From Oceanospirillaceae bacterium (GTDB taxonomy: Bacteria; Pseudomonadota; Gammaproteobacteria; Pseudomonadales; Balneatricaceae), in contig JAGSHA010000034.1 in the NCBI GenBank assembly GCA_023954795.1, forward strand, positions 1 through 15,306: a stretch of 15,306 bases of DNA, read 5' to 3'. The first letter of the stretch is position 1. Every line of letters starts with the position of its first letter. Position numbers and translations under genes: made by a program. Below are positions 6,280 to 14,095 of this stretch, in pieces. Under the pieces are notes generated by a model that saw only the letters and a list, made by a program, of their open reading frames with translations, was not told the DNA's origin and did no database searches.

Positions 6280-8799
6280 ATGGACGACTCAAACGATCAG
6301 AATCTGGCTGGCGCGATCAAACGTGATGTGCGATCCATCGTGCAGCATAACGTGATCACCTGTCCTCCTGACTTCAGTTTGCAGCAAGCAACCCGCGAAA
6401 TGTTCGACAACCACTGCAGTTCAGTGGTCATCGTGAAAGATGGCCGCCCAATCGGTATCTGGACCGAAGCTGATGCCTTAAAGATCAATTACGATTGTCT
6501 TGATCAAGCTACAACACTGATTCACGAGCTGATGAGCACCCCCGTCAGCACCATTGCACTGGACGCTTCGCTGGACGACGCCACCTGCCTGTTCCGCCGC
6601 AACGGCTTGCGGCACCTGGTTGTGGTCGATGAAGAGGAAAAGCTCTCCGGCATCATTACTCAGAGCGATGTGGTGATCCATCAGGATGTGGCCTACTTCC
6701 TGCGCATGAGTGAAGTCAGCACTATCCTGCCTCAACAGCAACCGCCCAAAGTCGATCAGTTATGCGGTCTGCCCGACGCTATAGCAGCAATGCGGGCAAG
6801 CCAGACCGACTGTATTCTGGTGACGGTGAATGAGCAGCCGGTGGGGATGTTGACCGAGCGGGATGTGGTGCGCCTGATTGCCCTTGATCAACTGCACCGC
6901 CAGCTCTACGAAGTGATGAGTACGCCGTTGATCAGCGTCTCGGAAAACATGAGCCTGCTCTCGGCGAGAGCCTTGATGGAGCGTCGCCATATCCGTCATC
7001 TCTGTGTGACCTGTGCCGATGACAGTATCTGCGGCGTGGTGTCTTTTGCGGATGTGCTGGCGAATATCGAGCAAGCATACGTCAACCGTTTACGCGATGC
7101 GCTGAACAACCGCACGGCGGATCTAGCGCAAAGCGAAAATAGCCTGAATATGGCAAAAGCACTGATCGATGCTTCGATGGACGGCATCATGGTCACCGAC
7201 GAGAACGGTGCCATTCTGTCGGTGAACCCCGCATTTACGATTCTTACTGGCTATTCTGAACGCGAAGCGCTGGGGCAACGTCCCAGCTTACTCAGCTCTG
7301 GAAAACAAGGCCCGGACTTCTATAAAAATTTATGGGCAGCATTGAAGAAGAACGGTAGCTGGCAGGGAGAGATCTGGAACCGACGCAAAAACGGTGAGGT
7401 GTATCCGGAATGGCTCACGATTACCGTCGTCCATGACGCACGAAACAAACGCCGCCTTTATGCCGCCATCTTCAGCGATATTACCGAACGTAAGAAGTCG
7501 GAAGCGATTATCGAAAACCTCGCCTACTACGACCCTCTGACCAAACTGCCCAACCGTCAGTTGCTGTTTGATCGTCTGGATGTCGCGATGGCCACCGCCC
7601 ACCGTATGAAGCACGGTCTGGCCCTGCTGTTTATCGATCTTGATCTGTTTAAACGGATCAACGATACCCTTGGGCATTCGGTGGGTGATGAAGTGCTGTG
7701 CGAAGTCGCTGATCGGCTGCGCCGCTGCATTCGCGAAGGAGATACGGTATCACGCATCGGTGGCGACGAAATGATCATTCTGATGACGGAGATGGAACAC
7801 ACCGACACCATCCATCGTGTGGTACAGCGGATCTTTCGCGCACTGGAAGAAAGCATCAATGTCGCAGGGCACGAGTTACACCTGACCGCCAGTCTGGGAT
7901 GCAGTATCTATCCGGAAGACGGTACTGACCGCGATACGCTGCTGAAACATGCAGATACCGCCATGTACCGTGCAAAGAGTAATGGCCGCAACAGTTTCCA
8001 GCTCTATTCCGCCGATATGAATCGCACCTCCATGCAACGCCTGAGCCTGGAGAGCCGCCTGCACACCGCCCTGAGCAACAACGAACTGTTTCTGCAATAC
8101 CAGCCCAAACTCGAGCTGGGCAGCAACCGGATTGTCGGGATGGAAGCGCTGCTGCGCTGGAATGACCGGGAACAAGGTGTTATCCCACCGGACCAATTTA
8201 TCCCTGCAGCCGAAGAGCTGGGCCTGATCGGCAAGATCGGTGCCTGGGCACTGGAAGAAGCCTGTCGTCAGTGTAAGGAGTGGCATGATGCCGGTTATGA
8301 AGATCTGCATATGTCGGTCAACGTCTCGCCACAGCAATTCACCCGTCGCGACTTGGCCGACGATGTCGAAAAGGCGCTGGGTAGTTCGGGATTACCCCCG
8401 GCGAAGCTGGATCTCGAAATCACCGAAAGCTGCGCCATCCAAAATATCGATGATGTGTTAGAACCCTTGAACCGCTTGCGCCAACAAGGCATTACCGTCT
8501 CTATGGATGACTTCGGAACTGGTTACTCCAGCCTGAGTATGCTCAGCCGATTACCGCTGGATCAGCTCAAAGTAGACCGAAGTTTTATATCCGGCATCCC
8601 AGAGCGTAGCCAGGATCAGGAACTGGTCTCCACCATGGTGCTGATGGCCCACAATCTGGGCCTCAACGTGGTGGCTGAAGGTATCGAGACCGACACACAG
8701 CATAAATACCTGCAACAGATCGGCTGCGATCAGGGACAAGGCTTCCTGTTTAACCGACCACTGCCGCCGGAAGATATCTCAAAGCTGCTGGTACATTGA
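6280..8799 (+). CDS. c-di-GMP cyclase/phosphodiesterase with four CBS motifs, PAS, GGDEF and EAL
   Basis: An 839-residue cytoplasmic protein. Four CBS motifs form two Bateman modules (about 15-80, 84-140, 155-205, 212-265); each has a G-x-hydrophobic-T/S-x-x-D-type end such as GIWTEAD, GIITQSD, GMLTERD and GVVSFAD. CBS pairs commonly bind adenylates. A short coiled stretch leads to PAS (about 290-402, IFSDITERKK), GGDEF (about 412-578) and EAL (about 588-835). The cyclase signature is GGDEM (494-498), with Met for the usual last Phe, and inhibitory RxxD is present (R485-D488). The EAL set is intact: E622, N681, LEITES (712-717), D743/D744, K764, E800, Q820. Start chosen at ATG 6280, 5 bases after GGAG; upstream in-frame TTG 6169 and ATG 6214 lack a ribosome site. 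It is divergent from the other c-di-GMP gene and shares its last PAS module, suggesting a shared origin. Confidence 0.93.
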   Translation: MDDSNDQNLAGAIKRDVRSIVQHNVITCPPDFSLQQATREMFDNHCSSVVIVKDGRPIGIWTEADALKINYDCLDQATTLIHELMSTPVSTIALDASLDDATCLFRRNGLRHLVVVDEEEKLSGIITQSDVVIHQDVAYFLRMSEVSTILPQQQPPKVDQLCGLPDAIAAMRASQTDCILVTVNEQPVGMLTERDVVRLIALDQLHRQLYEVMSTPLISVSENMSLLSARALMERRHIRHLCVTCADDSICGVVSFADVLANIEQAYVNRLRDALNNRTADLAQSENSLNMAKALIDASMDGIMVTDENGAILSVNPAFTILTGYSEREALGQRPSLLSSGKQGPDFYKNLWAALKKNGSWQGEIWNRRKNGEVYPEWLTITVVHDARNKRRLYAAIFSDITERKKSEAIIENLAYYDPLTKLPNRQLLFDRLDVAMATAHRMKHGLALLFIDLDLFKRINDTLGHSVGDEVLCEVADRLRRCIREGDTVSRIGGDEMIILMTEMEHTDTIHRVVQRIFRALEESINVAGHELHLTASLGCSIYPEDGTDRDTLLKHADTAMYRAKSNGRNSFQLYSADMNRTSMQRLSLESRLHTALSNNELFLQYQPKLELGSNRIVGMEALLRWNDREQGVIPPDQFIPAAEELGLIGKIGAWALEEACRQCKEWHDAGYEDLHMSVNVSPQQFTRRDLADDVEKALGSSGLPPAKLDLEITESCAIQNIDDVLEPLNRLRQQGITVSMDDFGTGYSSLSMLSRLPLDQLKVDRSFISGIPERSQDQELVSTMVLMAHNLGLNVVAEGIETDTQHKYLQQIGCDQGQGFLFNRPLPPEDISKLLVH

Positions 8800-8809
8800 G
8801 TCCAGCAGC
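8784..8809. repeat. Hairpin spanning the stop codon of the CBS-GGDEF-EAL gene
   Basis: GCTGCTGG (8784-8791) and CCAGCAGC (8802-8809) form a perfect 8-bp GC-rich stem with a 10-base loop that includes the TGA stop. No T-run follows. It may protect the mRNA 3' end or, with the next hairpin, contribute to termination. Confidence 0.4.
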
Positions 8810-8841
8810 ACAGAGTGCGTCATGAATTCCTAACCTCTGCG

Positions 8842-8881
8842 ACAACCCTGTTTTATTAGCACACGGCCGACAGGGTTGTTT
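8842..8881 (+). terminator. Candidate terminator after the CBS-GGDEF-EAL gene
   Basis: ACAACCCTGT (8842-8851) and ACAGGGTTGT (8870-8879) form a perfect 10-bp stem around an 18-base loop, followed by only three T residues and then an A-run. The location, 43 bases after the stop and before a new gene with its own leader, suits a terminator, but the T-tract is short and the loop long. Confidence 0.5.
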
Positions 8882-9047
8882 AAAAAAGCCAAAATGTTGT
8901 TTTTTGTCATACCTGGACCCCAATGATCAAAAACTAAGAAAAATTCCTATATTTTCTGTTCTTGAATTTCTTTTATACTGCCACAGCTTTCATGAAGAAG
9001 GCGTTTTACAAGAATCATATTCATTTAAGGGACTTATAGGTAATTCT
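8882..9047 (+). promoter_or_regulatory. Leader/promoter region of the DUF3015 gene
   Basis: AT-rich sequence between the candidate terminator and the DUF3015 start. TATACT at 8974-8979 is a possible -10 element about 70 bases before the start codon; I see no good -35 at the right distance. An open frame from 8904 runs into the gene but lacks a signal-peptide-like or conserved sequence, so it is treated as noncoding. Confidence 0.3.
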
Positions 9048-9554
9048 ATGAACAGCAAAAAAGTGATCGCTTCTGCCGCTATTGCGTGCGCACTTGCCGT
9101 ATCTGCTCCATTCGCTACTGCTGATGGCCACAAGGCACCCGGCTCTGCACCTAGCCCATTCACTGAGTGCGGTATCGGTGCTGCACTGTTCCCAGATACA
9201 CATTGGGCAGCCGTGACGTCTAACGCGACATGGGATCTGGGCACCACCGCCGTAACATCCGCAACAATGAGCCCGGAAACGTGCTCTGCACGCAACATGA
9301 AAACGGCACAGTTCATTCTGGATACCTACGAAAGCCTGGCGGAAGAAACCGCAAAAGGTCAGGGTGAAAACCTGACGGCTATGCTGGATATCTATGGCTG
9401 CCAGCAGACTGAACAGCACGGCGTTATCCACGCTGTACGTGCTGAGATGGCTGACCAGGTTGGTTCTGCGACTTACTCCCAGCAGTCCAACGTGGAAAAA
9501 GCATCTGCGTACTATCAGGCAGTTAGCGCTGCAGCAAGCAACTGCGCGGCATAA
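9048..9554 (+). CDS. Secreted DUF3015-family protein
   Basis: A 168-residue precursor. Residues 1-25 are a clear Sec signal peptide (KK near the start, an Ala-rich hydrophobic core, cleavage expected after ATA before DGH), so the mature protein is periplasmic or outer-membrane-associated. The mature part has the pattern typical of DUF3015: ECGIGAALFP, WDLGTTAVTSATMSPETC, an ETAKGQGENLTAMLDIYGC stretch and a final NC. Four cysteines (C41, C79, C118, C166) could form two disulfides. The family has no established function that I know of. ATG 9048 is preceded by AGG at 7 bases and gives the signal peptide; the upstream frame to 8904 would bury it. The next gene (DUF4105) is on the same strand 83 bases downstream, past a hairpin, and may be functionally linked. 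Confidence 0.85.
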   Translation: MNSKKVIASAAIACALAVSAPFATADGHKAPGSAPSPFTECGIGAALFPDTHWAAVTSNATWDLGTTAVTSATMSPETCSARNMKTAQFILDTYESLAEETAKGQGENLTAMLDIYGCQQTEQHGVIHAVRAEMADQVGSATYSQQSNVEKASAYYQAVSAAASNCAA

Positions 9555-9576
9555 GCCCCTCGCATTGCTGATGATG

Positions 9577-9604
9577 CACCGCCAGAACTCAGCGTCTGGC
9601 GGTG
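9577..9604 (+). terminator. 10-bp perfect hairpin between the DUF3015 and DUF4105 genes
   Basis: CACCGCCAGA (9577-9586) and TCTGGCGGTG (9595-9604) form a GC-rich stem with an 8-base loop, 23 bases after the DUF3015 stop. The following bases are ATATCCCCC, with no T-tract. It could partly terminate or stabilise the upstream mRNA so that the small secreted protein is made in excess of the downstream one. Confidence 0.45.
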
Positions 9605-9637
9605 ATATCCCCCTAACTGCTCACGTCATCTAATCCC

Positions 9638-11542
9638 ATGCTACTACGCACTTTTACCCTGATGGTGTGCCTGCTGTCGTCTCTCCATCTTCAGGCAAAC
9701 ACGGCAGACCCGTCGTGGGCATGGCAACAACAAGCAGATCGTCTGGCGTTACAACGTCATCCCGTTTGGCTTAAATTGCTTCACTATGAGCAGGATTTCA
9801 CTGAGAAATCAGGCTACCGGAGTGCCATCCACAGCACGAGTTTCTTTCAGGCCGAAGATGGATACACCCAGCCTAATGCCGAACTCATCGCCGATATTCA
9901 GGCATTTTTTAAGCCCGTAGAAAGTGATCCTGATACTCACGCACAGTGTCGGTTTCCAGCACGATATATGTGGCTCAAGCAGCAAATTGTACAAGGCTCA
10001 CAATCAACCATACAGTCGCCAGAAGACCTGATATGCCCGGCATATAGTCAATGGACCGACAACAACTCAGTTACCTCTCTGAGCGTGATCTACGCGACTG
10101 GTTACCTCGGCAACCCCGCGTCCTTTTACGGACATACTTTTCTTAAATTTAATACCACCGGTTCTGCATCCTCGCTGTTGGATAAAACCATCAACTATGG
10201 CGCTGTTGTTCCAGACGCCGAAAACCCGATCACGTATATATTCAAAGGGATTTTTGGCGGTTATATCGGCGGCTTCAGTGAGGTCGATTACTACTTTCAG
10301 AACAATAACTACGGCGAAAACGAACTCCGTGATCTGTGGGAATACCAGCTGAACCTGAAATCAGACAGTACACAGCTGGTCGTCGCGCATACGTGGGAAG
10401 TCATTAAGAAAGAATACACCTACTTCTTTTTCCGCAAGAACTGCGCCTACCGTATGGCCGAACTGATCGAAGTGATTGAGGATGTGAAGATCATTACCCC
10501 TCACATGATCACAATGCCGCAGGCGCTGATACAGAGTATTACCAGTGCCGAGGTCGATGGCAGCCCATTGGTGAAAGCCGTCAACTACCATCCGTCACGC
10601 CAAACCAAGCTCTACGAAAAGTATCTGTCCCTCAATGCGGACGAGAAAGAGATCGTCCATCGCATTGTCAGTCATCCAGAGCAGCTCGATGCTCCAGACT
10701 TCCAACAGCGCCCGGTTCTCTCAAAGCAGCTTATCGTTGATACCTTGTTGGATTATCTGCAATTCATCCGTTCCCCCGAAGAACGTGCGACCGATGTCAC
10801 AACACCGTTCTACCGCAGAGTATTGAAAGAGCGCTACAGGATGCCTCCCGGCGAACCTAACATCATTAAGCGGTCCGGCTCTCCACCGCATCAGGGTCGG
10901 GATCCGAGCCTGATACAAATAGCAGTCGTCCATAACTCTGAATCAGAGAATGGCCTGCTACTATCACTGCGTCCGGCCTATTACGATGTTTTAGATTCAG
11001 ACAACAGTCATGTGCGGGATTCTGCACTGACAATGGGCAAAATTGAGCTGATTCGATCTGAAGACAAAGGCACAGACCTTCGCAGCCTCACCCTGGTCGA
11101 GATCGAAAGCATCAACGGCGCCGTGACAGGGCTGCCTGAAGATAATGGCAGTGGCTGGCGCTTAAAAGCGGGCCTGGAACAACACGATTTGGCCTGTGAT
11201 TCCTGCCTTATTCTTCGCGGACAGGCCTATTACGGCTATTCGCGCAGGATCAGCTCGAACGTCCTGTTAGGTGGCTATGCCGGTGGGCAGCTGCAGGAAA
11301 ATGTACAGAACAATGGCCATGCCCGCGCGGTAGCAACACTGTTCACCAACCTTGCCGCCGGATCCAACCTCAGTGCCCGATTGCATCTGGATGCAATTAA
11401 AGCGCTGGATGGCAACCGACAGGAACAGTACAACATCGGTATTCAGGCCCGCCAGCGCCTCAGCCAGAATACCGACATCCGTTTTTCTTATCAGAAAGAC
11501 CGGGCGGAAGAGTTTGCTCTTACCTTCGGTTATTACTTCTGA
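9638..11542 (+). CDS. DUF4105 (Lnb N-terminal-like) envelope protein with predicted C-terminal beta-barrel
   Basis: A 634-residue precursor with a Sec signal peptide (about 1-20, ending LQA). Residues about 140-300 match the DUF4105 / Lnb N-terminal periplasmic domain: YLGNPASFYGHTFLKF (His166), GGYIGGFSEVDYY and FFRKNCAYRMAEL (Cys269). A His motif followed by an NC motif resembles a circularly permuted papain-like (NlpC/P60, LRAT) active site, so Cys269-His166 is a reasonable catalytic guess. From about 400 onward the sequence alternates polar and apolar residues (LILRGQAYYGYSR, VLLGGYAGGQ) and ends in FGYYF, the aromatic C-terminal signature of outer-membrane barrels. Enterococcal Lnb remodels lipoprotein N-termini; that activity cannot be assumed here. 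No clear Shine-Dalgarno precedes ATG 9638, perhaps reflecting dependence on the upstream gene. Its stop abuts the nhaB stop. Confidence 0.8.
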   Translation: MLLRTFTLMVCLLSSLHLQANTADPSWAWQQQADRLALQRHPVWLKLLHYEQDFTEKSGYRSAIHSTSFFQAEDGYTQPNAELIADIQAFFKPVESDPDTHAQCRFPARYMWLKQQIVQGSQSTIQSPEDLICPAYSQWTDNNSVTSLSVIYATGYLGNPASFYGHTFLKFNTTGSASSLLDKTINYGAVVPDAENPITYIFKGIFGGYIGGFSEVDYYFQNNNYGENELRDLWEYQLNLKSDSTQLVVAHTWEVIKKEYTYFFFRKNCAYRMAELIEVIEDVKIITPHMITMPQALIQSITSAEVDGSPLVKAVNYHPSRQTKLYEKYLSLNADEKEIVHRIVSHPEQLDAPDFQQRPVLSKQLIVDTLLDYLQFIRSPEERATDVTTPFYRRVLKERYRMPPGEPNIIKRSGSPPHQGRDPSLIQIAVVHNSESENGLLLSLRPAYYDVLDSDNSHVRDSALTMGKIELIRSEDKGTDLRSLTLVEIESINGAVTGLPEDNGSGWRLKAGLEQHDLACDSCLILRGQAYYGYSRRISSNVLLGGYAGGQLQENVQNNGHARAVATLFTNLAAGSNLSARLHLDAIKALDGNRQEQYNIGIQARQRLSQNTDIRFSYQKDRAEEFALTFGYYF

Positions 11543-13051
11543 TCAGATAAAAAACATCACTGCTAGCAGGCCGCTCACACTCAGTGACAAGGTATACGGC
11601 AGCGCCATATACACCATGCGCATATATGACAGTCGTACCAGTGGAGCGATCACCGAGGTCAGCAGGAAGAGAAAGGCAGCCTGTCCATTGGGTGTCGCAA
11701 CACTGGGCAAGTTGGTACCGGTATTGATCGCAACGGCCAGCGTATCAAAGTGCTCGCGGCTGATGCGTCCGGCCTGAAACGCTTCGTTCACCTCGGTGAT
11801 ATACACCGTAGCCACAAAAACATTGTCGCTGATGGCCGATAGCAGGCCGTTGGCAATAAAGAACATCGCAGGCTGATCATTGAGATCCTTGCTGAGCACC
11901 CACTCGATAATGGGGGTGAACAAGTGCTGGTCATGGATCACCGATACTATCGTGAAGAACACCACCAGTAACGCCGTAAAGGGCAAACCCTCCTGAAACG
12001 CGTTCCCGATCCGTTTCTCCTCAATCACGCCGTTAAAGCTGGTCAGCAGAATGATGACCGCCAGACCGATAATGCCCACCTCCGCCAGATGACAGGCCAG
12101 CGCTACAATCAGGAAAACGGCACCAAAAAACTGCACCGCCAGACGAAATATATCGTTTTTGCTACGGCTGGCCCGCTCCTTTTGATCAAAGCTATACAAG
12201 ATCTCAAACACTTGATCGGGGATCGTTGCACCGTATCCAAACCAGCGAAAATGCTCAACGACCAGTACGGTTAACATTCCAACCAGCAGTGTGGTCATCG
12301 AAACCGGCGCGACCATGACGAAAAATTCGACAAAATCCCAGCCCAGTTTCTGACCAATCAGCAGATTCTGCGGCTCCCCCACCAAAGTGCTGACACCACC
12401 CAAAGCGGTCCCTACGGCCCCATGCATCAGCAAACTACGCAGGAACGCACGGAATTGATGCAACTGATGACGATGCTCCGCCTGCAGGAACTCATCGTTG
12501 TTATGGTCATGTTCCTCCGCCGCCCGTTTACCCGAGGCCACGCGGTGATAGACCGAGTAGAAACCCACCCCGGCGCTGATCAGTACCGCCGTCACCGTCA
12601 GGGCATCCAGAAACGCCGATAACAGCGCACCCAAAAAGCTAAACAGCAGCGACAACAGCAGCTTGTTACGCACTTTGATCAGCAACTTGGTAAACACATA
12701 CAGCAGCATATCTTTCATAAAGAAGATGGCGGCCACCATAAACATCAGCAGTAAAATCACCGGCAAGTTGTCACTGATCTCGACATAAATCTGCTCGGGA
12801 TGGGTCAGCCCCGCCGCAACGGCCTCGATAGCCAGCAAACCACCCGGCTGCAACGGATAACATCTCAATGCCATCGCCAGGGTAAAGATAAACTCGAATA
12901 TTAACGCCCACCCGGTCACAACGGGACCAAATTGAAGCAGTAACAAAGGGTTCAATACTAAGAAAAACAGGATAGTGAGCTTGTACCAACCGGGGGAGTT
13001 ACCCAGAAAACTGGTCAACGCGGCATTGGCATAGGTGTTCGAACGTCTCAT
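11543..13051 (-). CDS. nhaB: Na+/H+ antiporter NhaB
   Basis: An inner-membrane antiporter of 502 residues that expels sodium in exchange for protons. Diagnostic segments are SFLGNSPGWYKL (14-25), WALIFEFIFTLAMALRCYPLQPGGLLAIEA (48-77) and LLSAFLDALTVTAVLIS (143-159). D149 corresponds to the aspartate essential for transport in Vibrio NhaB. Multiple hydrophobic helices and an His/Glu-rich cytoplasmic loop (EEHDHNNDEF) are present. Length is close to the usual 510-530. ATG 13051 follows AAGGA with about 8 bases of spacing. The gene converges on the DUF4105 gene with no spacer (both stops in TGATCA) and is divergent from nadE. Sodium export fits a saline habitat. Confidence 0.95.
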   Translation of the reverse strand: MRRSNTYANAALTSFLGNSPGWYKLTILFFLVLNPLLLLQFGPVVTGWALIFEFIFTLAMALRCYPLQPGGLLAIEAVAAGLTHPEQIYVEISDNLPVILLLMFMVAAIFFMKDMLLYVFTKLLIKVRNKLLLSLLFSFLGALLSAFLDALTVTAVLISAGVGFYSVYHRVASGKRAAEEHDHNNDEFLQAEHRHQLHQFRAFLRSLLMHGAVGTALGGVSTLVGEPQNLLIGQKLGWDFVEFFVMVAPVSMTTLLVGMLTVLVVEHFRWFGYGATIPDQVFEILYSFDQKERASRSKNDIFRLAVQFFGAVFLIVALACHLAEVGIIGLAVIILLTSFNGVIEEKRIGNAFQEGLPFTALLVVFFTIVSVIHDQHLFTPIIEWVLSKDLNDQPAMFFIANGLLSAISDNVFVATVYITEVNEAFQAGRISREHFDTLAVAINTGTNLPSVATPNGQAAFLFLLTSVIAPLVRLSYMRMVYMALPYTLSLSVSGLLAVMFFI

Positions 13052-13253
13052 GCGTTATTCCTTGAAAACAGCATATCCACTCAAGTCTGGGCCAGCACTC
13101 TAACCTGTAGCCTAGTCCCGGTTGGGAATCCGTGCCTGATGATTGACTCAGTTGGTTTTCACGTTAGTCTGTAGGGCACATCGTATTATATCGGCCGCGC
13201 ACAGCCCTACTCCAACCTCTTGTGCGTTTGCCGGAGCAAAAGGAATCTGAGAA
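13052..13253. promoter_or_regulatory. Divergent nhaB / nadE intergenic region with a 7-bp inverted repeat
   Basis: A 202-base gap without coding potential. GTAGGGC (13171-13177) and GCCCTAC (13204-13210) are perfect arms around a 26-base loop containing TATTAT (13184-13189), a possible -10 for nadE. No good -35 is seen, and no match to NAD-repressor sites that I can recall. The nadE ribosome site AAGGA is about 9 bases before its ATG. Confidence 0.35.
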
Positions 13254-14039
13254 ATGAAAACCGACGCCGTCATCGAACATATCACCCAATGGTTAAAATC
13301 CTACATCGAGAACTCCCCCTGCAAAGGTTTTGTCATTGGCGTGTCTGGCGGTATTGATTCTGCGGTCTCCTCCACTCTGGCCGCCCGCACAGGTTTTCCA
13401 CTGCTGTGTGTTGAGATGCCGATCCACCAGCACGAATCACAAGTATCCCGTGCCCGTGAACACATCAACTTTCTGGAAGCTAACTACCCCAACGTCAGCA
13501 GCGTGGAAGTTGAGCTGACACAAACCTATGAAACGATGCGTGCAGCTCTGCCAGACCTTCAGGAAGGTCAGGATGAGCAGATGGCACTGGTGAATACTCG
13601 CGCCCGTATCCGCATGAGCACCCTGTATTACTTCGCAGCACTGAACAGTTCACTGGTCGTGGGGACAGGCAACAAAGTGGAAGATTTCGGGATTGGCTTC
13701 TTTACCAAGTACGGTGACGGCGGTGTCGACCTGAGCCCGATCGCCGATCTGGTCAAAACTGAAGTCTATGCGCTGGGTGCAGGGCTGGGCGTTAACGAGG
13801 CGATTTTGCAGGCCGCACCTACCGATGGTCTCTGGGGTGATGATCGCACCGACGAAGATCAGATCGGTGCATCCTATCCAGAGCTAGAATGGGCGATGGA
13901 TTTTGCCGGCGATGAGAACACACTGAGCGAACGTCAGAGCGAAGTGCTGGCGATCTACCGTCGCCTTAACCGGGCTAACCAGCACAAGGTAGAACCCATT
14001 CCGGTGTGTTTGATTCCGGCAGAGGTCCGCGGCGCCTAA
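13254..14039 (+). CDS. nadE: NH3-dependent NAD+ synthetase
   Basis: This enzyme performs the last step of NAD biosynthesis: it adenylates nicotinic acid adenine dinucleotide and amidates it with ammonia. At 261 residues it is the short, ammonia-dependent form with no glutaminase (nitrilase) domain. The N-type ATP pyrophosphatase loop SGGIDS is at 31-36. GTGNKVEDFGIGFFTKYGDG (137-156) and VDLSPIADLVKTEVYALG hold substrate and metal residues, and APTDGLWGDDRTDEDQIG (188-205) is the flexible C-terminal signature. ATG 13254 follows AAGGA with about 9 bases of spacing. The sequence resembles the NKVEDFG-type subgroup rather than E. coli NadE. No other NAD gene is nearby; it is divergent from nhaB and converges on the TRAP gene. 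Confidence 0.95.
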   Translation: MKTDAVIEHITQWLKSYIENSPCKGFVIGVSGGIDSAVSSTLAARTGFPLLCVEMPIHQHESQVSRAREHINFLEANYPNVSSVEVELTQTYETMRAALPDLQEGQDEQMALVNTRARIRMSTLYYFAALNSSLVVGTGNKVEDFGIGFFTKYGDGGVDLSPIADLVKTEVYALGAGLGVNEAILQAAPTDGLWGDDRTDEDQIGASYPELEWAMDFAGDENTLSERQSEVLAIYRRLNRANQHKVEPIPVCLIPAEVRGA

Positions 14040-14062
14040 ACGCCACATTACCTCCTGCAGCT

Positions 14063-14095
14063 AGGTGGAGTAAGTCGGATGCGCTTACTTCACCT
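14063..14095. terminator. Shared 3' hairpin between convergent nadE and dctP, covering the dctP stop
   Basis: AGGTGGAGTAAG (14063-14074) and CTTACTTCACCT (14084-14095) pair over 12 positions with one G-T mismatch and a 9-base loop. The right arm contains the last codons and stop of the TRAP gene on the minus strand. No T-tract follows on either strand. It is the only structure between the two genes (45-base gap), so it likely serves as the common 3' end. Confidence 0.45.

Noticed and set aside
6170..6280. GEMM-type c-di-GMP riboswitch before the CBS gene
   Set aside because: The conserved GGCAAACC-like and GCAAAGCC-like segments of the class are missing.
7876..8337. 153-codon open frame on the minus strand
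   Set aside because: Antisense to the conserved GGDEF-EAL region; no motif, no ribosome site.
8904..9047. Upstream extension of the DUF3015 protein
   Set aside because: It would place 48 residues before a textbook signal peptide; ATG 9048 has its own ribosome site.
9638..11542. Assigning the enterococcal lnb symbol and activity
   Set aside because: Only the N-terminal domain family is shared; the barrel-like C-terminus and Gram-negative setting make the same reaction uncertain.
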